DNA of 64,000 bases from Streptomyces sp. CG1 (GTDB taxonomy: Bacteria; Actinomycetota; Actinomycetes; Streptomycetales; Streptomycetaceae). Below, piece after piece: positions 27,544 to 36,026 of this stretch (position 1 is the stretch's first letter; each line of letters opens with the position of its first letter). The translations under genes and the position numbers were made by a program. The stretch spans positions 1,860,001-1,924,000 of the forward strand of contig NZ_CP163518.1 in the NCBI RefSeq assembly GCF_041080625.1, in the 5' to 3' direction. The notes beneath the pieces are model-generated. The model did not search any database. It was not told where the DNA came from and saw only the letters and a list, made by a program, of their open reading frames with translations.

Positions 27544-28386
27544 TCAGTACTCCTCCGGAGGTGGGGACGGTTTGGGACCGTGGGGTGCGGAGTCGGGGAG
27601 GAAGAAGTCCAGGAGGGCTTCACGGACGGGGTGGTGCTGGCGGGGCTGGACCGCCGCGGAATCCTGCGCCTGCGGTGGGGATGCCGGATCGGCCGCAAGG
27701 GGCCGCTGCTCCGACGGCGTCCCCGAGGGCTCGTCCGAGGACGGAGTCGGGAGCGCCTCTTCAGCGGCCGGGGCGGAGGGAGACGCGATCGGCACCGACA
27801 GGAGACCCCGGACGATCTCCTCGGCGCGCTCGTGGCGCGGGCGCATATCGGAGACGGAGATGCCGTAAGGGGCCAGGACGCGTGGGAGGAGGGAGTCCTC
27901 CCACTGCGCGATGCGGCGAGGGCCCGGGCAGGACTTGGGGATGGGAGTCCAGGGGCCCGGCGAGCCGAGGAGAGTGTGGTGCGCCAGGCCGGGGTCGGCC
28001 GGGGTCCGGCAGGCTCGGTGGGCGATGGCGGGGTGGGTGCGCATCAGCCACCAGTGCAGGCGGATCAGGGCGTCCAGCTGAGCGTCCGTCCAGGGCTCGG
28101 AGACATGCCCCTCCGTCGTGATGGAGACCGCACCGGTGCCGTCGGAGCGGAGGTTGGCGCGGTACGCGGAGTCGGCGGGGGTGGACGTGTCCAGCCACTG
28201 GGTGATCTTTCCGCTGGCGGACACGCCGAAATGGCTCCAGCCGCGGGAGCCGGGCCGACGGAAGCGGACATCCACAGCGGGAAGGGTGGCGTTCGCCGTG
28301 TGGACGATGATCTGGGTCGGCTGCAGGGGTGAAGGCGGCTTGGGCCGGGCGAGGAGCCGGACCGAGGCGAAGGGGCAGAGGGGCAC
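27544..28386 (-). CDS. N-acetylmuramoyl-L-alanine amidase-like protein at the end of the eCIS array
   Basis: A 280-residue protein from GTG 28386, one base after the stop of the DUF6519 gene. Residues 20-170 resemble the amidase-2/PGRP fold that cuts the stem peptide from peptidoglycan: IIVHTANATLP (first zinc His), WSHFGVSASGKITQWL, TTEGHVSEPWTDAQLDALIRLHWWL and HHTLLGSPGPWTPIPKSCPGPRR (second His and the Cys position). The C-terminal 100 residues are acidic, Pro/Ser-rich and disordered. No signal peptide, so it would need the particle or lysis to reach the wall. It may help the device through peptidoglycan or be cargo. Confidence 0.75.
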   Translation of the reverse strand: MPLCPFASVRLLARPKPPSPLQPTQIIVHTANATLPAVDVRFRRPGSRGWSHFGVSASGKITQWLDTSTPADSAYRANLRSDGTGAVSITTEGHVSEPWTDAQLDALIRLHWWLMRTHPAIAHRACRTPADPGLAHHTLLGSPGPWTPIPKSCPGPRRIAQWEDSLLPRVLAPYGISVSDMRPRHERAEEIVRGLLSVPIASPSAPAAEEALPTPSSDEPSGTPSEQRPLAADPASPPQAQDSAAVQPRQHHPVREALLDFFLPDSAPHGPKPSPPPEEY

Positions 28387-28387
28387 G

Positions 28388-29872
28388 TCAGTTCTCCTCG
28401 GTCTCCTGGGGTACCGCGTGCGCGTCCGAGATCGGCGTGGCCAGGGGAGGGAAGACGCGGCGGAGGTCGGCGTGGGAGTTCTCGCCGGTGATCCAGGCCA
28501 GCGGGGCGTAGTGGACGTCGATGCCGAGCGGGAGCTGGAGGAGGGGGTCGCCGGCGGCATTGGCGGGCCACTCGACGGCGCCGGTGACCGTGCGGGTGGG
28601 GACCAGCCAGAAGTCGCCGGAGCGGTAGGAGCCGCCGGGGTTGAAGTAGACCTGGAGGCCGTCCTCCAGCTCCGTCCAGGTGCCCTCCTCGACGGGCAGG
28701 GCGCCGCCGTCGGTGCGCGGGCGGTGGCCGGGGGTGCCGGTGGAGGCGTGGTCCCAGCGCCGGAGGAAGGGGTGGCGCTCGGGCAGCGCGCCGATGCCGG
28801 GGAGCGGCTCGGCGGAGAGGCGGACGCGGCGGCCGGGGAGGTCGATCTCCTCGACGCTGAGCAGGGGCGCCGGCTCGCCGCGGCTGATGTAGGCGGAGTC
28901 GCAGACCTCGACGCGGTCGCCGACGTCCAGGGTGAGCTTGTCGTCGTCCCCGAGGGTGGACAACGCGACCCAGGTGCCGTCGAGTTCGGCGATCGGGAAG
29001 GCGACGCTGCCGTTCTCCCTGGACCACTTGAAGGTCGCGCCGTGCTCGGCCGTTCCGCCCTGGTGGATCTCGATGCGGTAGAGCTGGTTCTCCGGGCCGC
29101 GGTAGCGGGCGTCGGGCCGTACCAGGCAGGGCTCGTCGGCCGCTCCCTCCGGCCGCTCGGCGCGGGCGGCCAGGCGGCCGGTGGAGCGCTGGGCGGCGGC
29201 CCATGTGCCGAAGGCGGCGCGGACGGTGGCCGGTCCCCCGTCGCCCACCTCCAGGTCCCGCGCGGAGAGGGTGAGCACCTGCCATACGGTCTTGATACGG
29301 GCGGCCGTGTCCGGCATGGCGGCGCCGAGCGCGACCTCACGGATCTCGGGGTCCTCGACGGCGGTGACGCTGCGGTCCCAGACCTTGAGGTAGGCCAGGA
29401 AGGGGAATTCGGCGGGGAGTTGGTCGCTCTGCAGCTCGGGGTTGCGGTAGGCGTCGGGCTGGTTCCAGTACGTCCAGGTGGCGGGGACGGGGGACGGGAT
29501 GACGCCGTCACTGTCCGCGCCGTCGCCGTCCAGCGGCAGCAGGCCGCCGGTGGGGACCGCCGGGACCGGCTGGGGGCACGTGGCGTCGAGCGGGATGCCG
29601 TCGACGTAGTAGCGGCCGCCGCTGATGGTGAGGTCGTGCTGGTCGTGGGTGCCCTTGACGTAGGCGATGCCGAAGCCGGGGCCCTCGCCGGGCTCCCCGG
29701 CGGGTCCCCCGTCGGGGCCGATCAAGTCGCGGGCCAGGGTGCGCGAACGGAAGAGCTCTATCGCCGTCTGCTCGTTGGCGTCGGCGTCCAGTTGGACGCG
29801 GCCCTGTTGGGCGAGCACCGCGGAGTAGTGCTTGCCGGGCTGGTAGCTCAGGCGAGAGAAGTCGCCGTACAT
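28388..29872 (-). CDS. DUF6519 protein, eCIS baseplate-region component
   Basis: A 494-residue protein from ATG 29872 (GAGGGGGA upstream). The start MYGDFSRLSYQPGKHYSAVLAQQGRVQLDADANEQ is the conserved opening of DUF6519 proteins, which I know from contractile tail-like clusters. The body is rich in beta strands (QLYRIEIHQGGTAEHGATFKWSREN, WTELEDGLQVYFNPGG). Its exact role is unknown; position next to the tail-I-like gene suggests a peripheral baseplate or attachment part. No transmembrane segment or signal peptide. Confidence 0.75.
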   Translation of the reverse strand: MYGDFSRLSYQPGKHYSAVLAQQGRVQLDADANEQTAIELFRSRTLARDLIGPDGGPAGEPGEGPGFGIAYVKGTHDQHDLTISGGRYYVDGIPLDATCPQPVPAVPTGGLLPLDGDGADSDGVIPSPVPATWTYWNQPDAYRNPELQSDQLPAEFPFLAYLKVWDRSVTAVEDPEIREVALGAAMPDTAARIKTVWQVLTLSARDLEVGDGGPATVRAAFGTWAAAQRSTGRLAARAERPEGAADEPCLVRPDARYRGPENQLYRIEIHQGGTAEHGATFKWSRENGSVAFPIAELDGTWVALSTLGDDDKLTLDVGDRVEVCDSAYISRGEPAPLLSVEEIDLPGRRVRLSAEPLPGIGALPERHPFLRRWDHASTGTPGHRPRTDGGALPVEEGTWTELEDGLQVYFNPGGSYRSGDFWLVPTRTVTGAVEWPANAAGDPLLQLPLGIDVHYAPLAWITGENSHADLRRVFPPLATPISDAHAVPQETEEN

Positions 29873-29943
29873 GGTCCCCCTCAACTTTCGTGTGCTGTTG
29901 TGCCGATGGGTGGTCTGCGTCTGCGTCTTGGGACGGACGGGCG

Positions 29944-32142
29944 TCAGGTCACGAAGAAGACGCCTGCGTCGGTGCCGGCGGGGGCGAACTCCGCCAGGCG
30001 GGCGCGGAGGTTGTCCGTGCGCTGCGGCTGGAAGAGGTCGTGGAAGGCGCCCTGCTCCGAGCGGTCGGCGGCGCCTCGGCCGATCTCCGGGGCGCAGCCG
30101 TGGGCGAGCTGGGCGTAGGCCGGGGTCCCGTAGCGGAGGCTGGTGAAGCGCGGGCGGACCCGGTCGGTCTCGGCGGCGGCCAGTGCGGGGGCGTCCGCGC
30201 GGGCCAGGCGGCCGCTCTCGACGAGCTCCTGGACGGCCTCGCGGACCAGGTCCGGCTGGCAGCGGTAGCGGCGCGGGGTGCGCGAGCCGGGCGCCACGTA
30301 GCTGAAGCGGAGGCAGCCGACCGAGCGGCGGGCGACGTTCATCCGGCCGGTGAAGACGCAGTCCTCGGCGGTCTCGACGGCGTGCGTGTGCACCTCGCCG
30401 ATCACGGTGGTGCGGTAGGCGTGCAGGACGGCGTGGGCGTGGCGGCAGTCGGGGGCGGAGAGTGCCTCGAGGCCGGAGGCGGTGGCGTCCAGGATGCTCT
30501 CCGCGATGTGGATCGGCAGCGGGTCGTCGTCGACCTCGTCGCCGACGACCTGGATGGTGCCGAGGATCGACCGTTCGATCTGGACGCAGGCCGTGGTGCG
30601 GTCGAGGACCAGGCTGGGCTCCTCGGGCGAGTGCGGTGCGCAGTGGTCGGTGAGCGACCAGCCGGGCACCAGGGTGCAGTGCCGGATGACCAACTCGCCC
30701 AGGTGGCCGGTGACATTGACGCCGCGGCCGGTGATGAGGAGGCCGTCCAGGACCATGCGGCCACCCTGGGCGTCGCGTGAAGGGCCCCCGGCGCCACGGA
30801 CGTTGAGGGCGTCCGGGCGGTTGCTGTACCAGTCGAGCAGGCGGATCACCGGGCGGGTGCCGTCGGCGGCACGCAGTTCGAGACGGTCTTCCGGGTCGAG
30901 GACGAAGTCCAACTGCTCCTGGTAGGCACCGTTGTGGGTGATCTGGATGATCGCCTCGGGGCCGGCCGTGCCCGCGGACTTGTCGGTGCGCCACTGCTCG
31001 TAGGCGTCGGTGATCCGCTCGAAGCGCCGGCCGGGGCCGACCCGGTAGACGGCGGCCTCGGGCGGATCGGCCCGGTCGCGCGGGTACTGGCCGCCGCCCA
31101 TGTCGTCCGAGAACGCGTGGTGGTAGCTGACCCAGACGCCACGCGTGGGCGCCGAGCGGGCGCCGAAGGCGATCCGCCCGAGCTCGGGGTCGACGGCGAC
31201 CTGGCCGTACTTGGGCCGGTAGTGCCAGCCGGAGAGGTCGGCCACCACGATGTCGGAGAGCGGGATGGGGGTGAACTCGCCGTCGCGCCAGATCGCGAAG
31301 CTCTTTCCAGGTCCGTAGAAGTCGCTCAGGCGGTCGCTGAGTTGACGGCGTGAAATATAGCCCGGGACGTTGTCGATGGCGGCGATGTGCGTCGCCGACG
31401 GCTCCGGCTCGGGGCGGGTGACGAGCGGGGTGTCGTTGCCGAGGATGGAGAAGGTGTAGTGGTTGCGGGCCCGGTCGAGGCAGTAGGCCGGGCCGCGGGA
31501 GATCGCGTACGGCTTGAGGCGCCACACGAAGAGGCCCACGCCGGCCGGGGTGAGCCCGCCTTGACGGCGGGTGGAGGCGGCGCGGCGTACGTCGGCAGTG
31601 CGGGCCGAGCCGTCGAAGGGGCTGCCGAGCAGGTCGAGGGTGGCGCTGTCCCGGAGGTCGGCGAGGCGGCCACGGCGCAGGCGGCGGCGGTCGGCCGACG
31701 TCTCGTCGGCCCGGAAGAGGCGCACCGGCTGGGTCGTGGCCAGGAGCCGGGAGAACTCCACGGCGCGGGCCGGCCAGTCGGCGGTGGCCGCGCAGATCTC
31801 CTCCAGCACGGCCAGCGTGCCCTTGCGGCGGCGGCCCGCGACCGTGTCCGCCACATCGCGGCGCGGGGCGAGGCGGGTGGCGAGGCCGGGGTCGGTGCTC
31901 AGCGTGTCCTGGTAGCCGGGGAGCACCTGGTAGCCGACGAGGTCGCCCAGGTAGGGCAGGACCCAGTCGGCGGCGGTCTCCACGAACCAGTCGTCGTACT
32001 GCTGCTCGACGGTGGTACGGATCAGGTCGATCTGCTCGGAGATGACCGCGAGCAGCGCCCGCAGCGGCTCGCCTGACTGGGCGTCGCGGATGCGGTACCA
32101 GTCCGGGAGCAGGTCGAGCAGGCCGTCGGGGTCCCGGCTCAT
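29944..32142 (-). CDS. eCIS baseplate protein with tail-I-like N-terminus and beta-helix region
   Basis: A 732-residue structural protein. The N-terminal 120 residues (LLPDWYRIRDAQSGEPLRALL, DWFVETAADWVLPYLGDLVGY) resemble phage P2 gpI-like tail proteins that close the wedge of the baseplate. From about 420 to 620 the pattern of short strands and turns (MVLDGLLITGRGVNVTGHLGELVI) looks like a right-handed beta-helix. It overlaps the preceding baseplate gene by four bases (ATGA). It could carry a host-contact role in place of a tail fibre; that is inference. Confidence 0.78.
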   Translation of the reverse strand: MSRDPDGLLDLLPDWYRIRDAQSGEPLRALLAVISEQIDLIRTTVEQQYDDWFVETAADWVLPYLGDLVGYQVLPGYQDTLSTDPGLATRLAPRRDVADTVAGRRRKGTLAVLEEICAATADWPARAVEFSRLLATTQPVRLFRADETSADRRRLRRGRLADLRDSATLDLLGSPFDGSARTADVRRAASTRRQGGLTPAGVGLFVWRLKPYAISRGPAYCLDRARNHYTFSILGNDTPLVTRPEPEPSATHIAAIDNVPGYISRRQLSDRLSDFYGPGKSFAIWRDGEFTPIPLSDIVVADLSGWHYRPKYGQVAVDPELGRIAFGARSAPTRGVWVSYHHAFSDDMGGGQYPRDRADPPEAAVYRVGPGRRFERITDAYEQWRTDKSAGTAGPEAIIQITHNGAYQEQLDFVLDPEDRLELRAADGTRPVIRLLDWYSNRPDALNVRGAGGPSRDAQGGRMVLDGLLITGRGVNVTGHLGELVIRHCTLVPGWSLTDHCAPHSPEEPSLVLDRTTACVQIERSILGTIQVVGDEVDDDPLPIHIAESILDATASGLEALSAPDCRHAHAVLHAYRTTVIGEVHTHAVETAEDCVFTGRMNVARRSVGCLRFSYVAPGSRTPRRYRCQPDLVREAVQELVESGRLARADAPALAAAETDRVRPRFTSLRYGTPAYAQLAHGCAPEIGRGAADRSEQGAFHDLFQPQRTDNLRARLAEFAPAGTDAGVFFVT

Positions 32143-35100
32143 GCGGAGGCCTCCTTGAGGATCAGGGTGTCCGGCAGGTCCGGGGAGAGCACGGCGAGCT
32201 GCGCCGGGCGGATCCCGCGGAAGACGACCACGCTGCGGCCCGGCAACAGGGGCTGGGTTCCGGTGAGGTCGGGGTTGAGGCGGAGCAGTTCGACGAGGGA
32301 GATGCCGTACTGGGCCGCGATGTCGGTCAGGGTCTCCGGCGCCGGGCCGGTCACCCGGTGACGCTCGACGCGGTGGCGGGCGGGCTGCGCCGCCACCACG
32401 TCCTGGGGGACGGCCAGTCGGTCGCCGAGCCGCTCGAGCCCCTGCGGGGTGAGGTCACCCGGGACGCCGGTGAAGGCGGTGACCTCGATGTGGTCGACGC
32501 CCGGGACGGAGTGGGCGGTGGCCAGCACCTCGGAGAGGTAGGCGGGCTGGGCGAGTTCGCGCGCGTCGAAGCCGAAGCGGGCGAGGAGGGCCGAGCGCAG
32601 GCGGGGCTCCACCCGCTCCCAGTCGTCGTCCTGACCGACCGTCACCTGGGCGGCGCAGAGCAGCAGGACCTTTTCGCGGACCGCCACCTCCACCGGCAGC
32701 CGGAGGTCCCCGTACTCGGCGAGCGAGGCGCGCAGGGCGGTCAGCAGGCCGGAGTCGGGCGCGATCGGGATGTCGTCCACGCCGGCGACCGTGACATGCA
32801 CCAACTGGCGGCGCCCGTCGTAGAGTTGGGCGGCCCTGGCGCGGCCGATGCCGGCCCGGGCCCGGGTGAAGTCCGCGTAGTCGGGGACGGAGACCAGGCG
32901 GTCCAGGGCCGAGACGGCCAGCGGGACTTGGCGGCGTCGCGGAGTGAAGCCGCGGGTGAGGGCGCGGGTGTCGGTGGCACCCGCCGCGCCCTCGGGGTCG
33001 GCTCCGCCGGTGGCCGGGAGCGGGTTGGTCACCCCGGTCACGCCGAGGGGGCGCGTGGTCAGCTGGGTGATCTTCTCCGCGGCGACGTTGGCGGACTTGC
33101 CGATGCCGGTCCGGTAGGTGGCCCGCACGTTCTCGTGGCCGCCCGGCAGGCGGGAGCCGTGGATGCCGTCGCCGAAGGTGACCCTGATCCGGCCGTCCTC
33201 GGTGGTGCTCGTGGTGTAGACGCGGTCGTGCGGGCCCGCTGCGGCCAGGGTGTCCACCTCGTGCCAGAGGACTCCGTCGACCCGGATGCGGAGGGTGCTC
33301 GCCGCGCCCTCCGGGGTGTCGGAGGCCAGCCAGGTGAGCGGGGCCTGCCAGAGGACGAAGCTCTGGCCGGCCTTGCTCGCGTCGCCGCTGCCGATCGGCT
33401 CGTCGCGGGTGGCACCCTGGGTGGCACGGACCACGTTGCCGTAGATCTTCACCGTGGAGCGCTTGTAGCGGTGGGCGAGCGGGGCGGTGAGCATGAGGGT
33501 GGTGCGGACCGTGTCGCCGGGCAGGGCTGGATCCACGGCCTGGACCGCCTGGGAGACCATGGCCAGCTCGCTGCCGTGCACGCCCGGGGTGCCGGGGATG
33601 TCGGTGCGCTCGCCCGAGACGACGATCCAGCGGCCGGGGGCGAGGCCGCCGTAGAGCTGGGCGAGGTCGACCAGGTCGCCGCCGATGTCGTCGGTGAGCG
33701 GCTCGTCGGCCAGCTGGAAGCTCTCGCCGCGGGCGTAGACGCTGGTGTCGCGGATGTGCGAGAGCAGGGTGTCCTTGTCGTCCAGCCAGGGGTCCTCGAG
33801 GGTCAGCTCGGTGACCTTGCCGGTGATGCCGAAGTCGGCGCGGGAGAGCACGCGGACGCCGCTCACCCGGGTGATGACCCTGGACAGCCTGGGGTCACCG
33901 GGGACGCCGCCGGTGACGCCCTTGCGGGGGCGGTCGACGGCGACCCAGCTGCCGGGGGCGATGCCCTCGTAGACCGCGTCGAGCGCGAGCACATTGCGTG
34001 CGGTCAGGCCGAGTCGGGCGGCGAGGGTGACCTCGACGGAGGCCGGGCCGTCATCGGTGGAGCGCTTCACCGTGATCTGGTACGCGCCCTGGGTGCCGGT
34101 CAGCTGGTCGCCGGGGGCGAGGTGGAAGTCGAGCGGCTGGGGCAGCGGCGGGTTGGGGCCGTCACCGTCGCCCTCGTCGGCGGTGCCGGTCGCGGTGATC
34201 CCGACATGGATGCGGCCGTCGTCGCCGGGGCGGGAGACGAAGACGTCGCGCTCCGGGAGGTGGGCCAGCAGGCGTGCGGTGACACCCTGCTCCTGACCGG
34301 CCTCGAAGGCCCGGCGCAGCGCCGACTCGTTGCCGGAGGTGGAGAGTTCGATCCGGCCGGGGCCGAAGTCGTGCGTGCCGTCGTCGCCGGGGAGCGTGAA
34401 GTTGATGCTCACCGATCCGCCGGCCTCGACGTAGCTGAACTCCGCGCGGCGGGGCGTGGCGCCGTCCGTGTCGTAGTCGACGCGCATGCCGGTGAGCTTG
34501 GAGCCGGTGAGTGGCCAGTCGGTGTAGCGGACGACGCGGCCGGCGGCGTCGTAGACCGGCTTGAGCGGGGCGGTGGCGCCGAAGGGTGTCCCGGTGACCC
34601 GCATGGCCTGGGCGTCGAGCAGTGCGAGGGGCGCGCCGAGGTCGGCGTTGCCCCAGGCGGAGTAGAGGTCGCTGCTGAGGCGCGGGTCGAGCGCGGTGAG
34701 CAGCTGGGCGCCGAGGTCGGAGCCTGGAGCGTAGCTGCGCTCGGGATCGCGGGGGAGGGAGCGGGCGTCCGAGGGGAGGCTGGCCGGCGGGGTGCGCAGG
34801 GCGGAGAGCAGCGGGCCCAGGCCGGAGAGGGCCGGGTCGTCCGCTTCACCGGGACAGTCCCCCGGCTCGCTGCCGGGCTCCGGAGTTGTTGACGTCATGT
34901 CCGGCACGGCGGCGGTGTGCACGCCTGTCCCGGTGGTGGCCGGCTGCGGCGGCTGGAGGCCGAGGGCCTGCGCGCGCAGCCGGGTCAGTTCGGTGTCCAG
35001 GGCCTCGAACCAGTCGGAGACGTCCCGGTAGTCCTGCCCGTAGGCCTTGGCCTCACGCAGTCGGGCAAGGGTTTGGCCGAGCCGGTCGGCGAGCTTCGGC

Positions 35101-36026
35101 GGGGTGTCGAGGGTGTCCAGTTCACCGCGGAGCGGGGTGAGCACCTGGTCGTCGAAGTCGCTGACGATGCGGCTGTGTTCGGGCCAGGGGTTGGGGTTGT
35201 GCTCCCCGCCGGGAGTGATCCAGCGGGTGAGTTCGGCCTTGATCCCCTGCAGCGAGGGCAGCGAGGCCTGCGGCAGGCCGATGGCCGTGGTGCCGCTGTC
35301 CCGGTCGACGCTCACGCCGGGGACCGTGAGCAGTACGCGCTGGCTGCGGTCGGCGGCACGGTCGGCGCTGAAGATGAAGAGCAGCTGGTCGCCCTGTTTG
35401 ATGTTGTTGGTCGTGCCCGCTGCGAACAGCTGCCCGCGCTTGGCCAGGTGAGTCGCCGTCAACTGGTAGGGGCGGCGCTGGAGCACCTTGAGCTCGTTCC
35501 AGGCCCAGCGGGCGGTGAGGTCCTCGACGGTCTCGAAGGACTGCGGATCCTCGCCCTGGTCCGGGACGCTCTGCGACCGCGTGCCCCGCGGGACGACCAC
35601 CGTGGTCTCCTGGCCGCTGCGCGGATCACGGTCCACGGTGTATGCCAGATAGGTCTCGGCGGCGACGCCCGGGCGGGGTTTGTGGCCGACCAGGCCGCCG
35701 AGCAGGGCGAGCGAGCCCTCCTCGGTGGCGGTGCGCAGGTAGCCCTCGTTGGCGATCCGCTCCGAGTAGAAGGTGAGTACGTCGCCGACCACGGCGGCGG
35801 CGTCGACCAGCGCGATCGCCGGGTCGTCCGGGGTGCGCACCGTGAGGTTGCGCAGGGCGGGGTAGGCCGGGGCGGAGAGCCGGTCCAGCATCGCGGAGAC
35901 GAAGCGCCCGTACTCCCCCACCCGGTAGCGGACCGCGTCCAGGCCCGGCGGGTTGAACACCTCGACCGGCGTAGCCGGTTGGGCGCCGGGGCCACCGCAG
36001 CCGCAGCTGCACCGGTTGGCGCTCAT
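32139..36026 (-). CDS. large eCIS baseplate wedge protein (gp6/J-like) with LysM-like end
   Basis: At 1295 residues this is much longer than phage J proteins. The ATG at 36026 overlaps the stop of the preceding gene (ATGA) and opens a Cys-rich segment (RCSCGCGGPG), then FNPPGLDAVRYRVGEYGRFVSAML and DDPAIALVDAAAVVGDVLTFYSERIANEGYL, typical of the putative baseplate assembly protein family of contractile systems. The J-like core is near residues 900-1150 (VRVTFGDGIHGSRLPGGHENVRATYRTG). The last 60 residues (TDIAAQYGISLVELLRLNPDL) form a LysM-like motif. It should form baseplate wedges with the next protein. Confidence 0.82.
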   Translation of the reverse strand: MSANRCSCGCGGPGAQPATPVEVFNPPGLDAVRYRVGEYGRFVSAMLDRLSAPAYPALRNLTVRTPDDPAIALVDAAAVVGDVLTFYSERIANEGYLRTATEEGSLALLGGLVGHKPRPGVAAETYLAYTVDRDPRSGQETTVVVPRGTRSQSVPDQGEDPQSFETVEDLTARWAWNELKVLQRRPYQLTATHLAKRGQLFAAGTTNNIKQGDQLLFIFSADRAADRSQRVLLTVPGVSVDRDSGTTAIGLPQASLPSLQGIKAELTRWITPGGEHNPNPWPEHSRIVSDFDDQVLTPLRGELDTLDTPPKLADRLGQTLARLREAKAYGQDYRDVSDWFEALDTELTRLRAQALGLQPPQPATTGTGVHTAAVPDMTSTTPEPGSEPGDCPGEADDPALSGLGPLLSALRTPPASLPSDARSLPRDPERSYAPGSDLGAQLLTALDPRLSSDLYSAWGNADLGAPLALLDAQAMRVTGTPFGATAPLKPVYDAAGRVVRYTDWPLTGSKLTGMRVDYDTDGATPRRAEFSYVEAGGSVSINFTLPGDDGTHDFGPGRIELSTSGNESALRRAFEAGQEQGVTARLLAHLPERDVFVSRPGDDGRIHVGITATGTADEGDGDGPNPPLPQPLDFHLAPGDQLTGTQGAYQITVKRSTDDGPASVEVTLAARLGLTARNVLALDAVYEGIAPGSWVAVDRPRKGVTGGVPGDPRLSRVITRVSGVRVLSRADFGITGKVTELTLEDPWLDDKDTLLSHIRDTSVYARGESFQLADEPLTDDIGGDLVDLAQLYGGLAPGRWIVVSGERTDIPGTPGVHGSELAMVSQAVQAVDPALPGDTVRTTLMLTAPLAHRYKRSTVKIYGNVVRATQGATRDEPIGSGDASKAGQSFVLWQAPLTWLASDTPEGAASTLRIRVDGVLWHEVDTLAAAGPHDRVYTTSTTEDGRIRVTFGDGIHGSRLPGGHENVRATYRTGIGKSANVAAEKITQLTTRPLGVTGVTNPLPATGGADPEGAAGATDTRALTRGFTPRRRQVPLAVSALDRLVSVPDYADFTRARAGIGRARAAQLYDGRRQLVHVTVAGVDDIPIAPDSGLLTALRASLAEYGDLRLPVEVAVREKVLLLCAAQVTVGQDDDWERVEPRLRSALLARFGFDARELAQPAYLSEVLATAHSVPGVDHIEVTAFTGVPGDLTPQGLERLGDRLAVPQDVVAAQPARHRVERHRVTGPAPETLTDIAAQYGISLVELLRLNPDLTGTQPLLPGRSVVVFRGIRPAQLAVLSPDLPDTLILKEASA

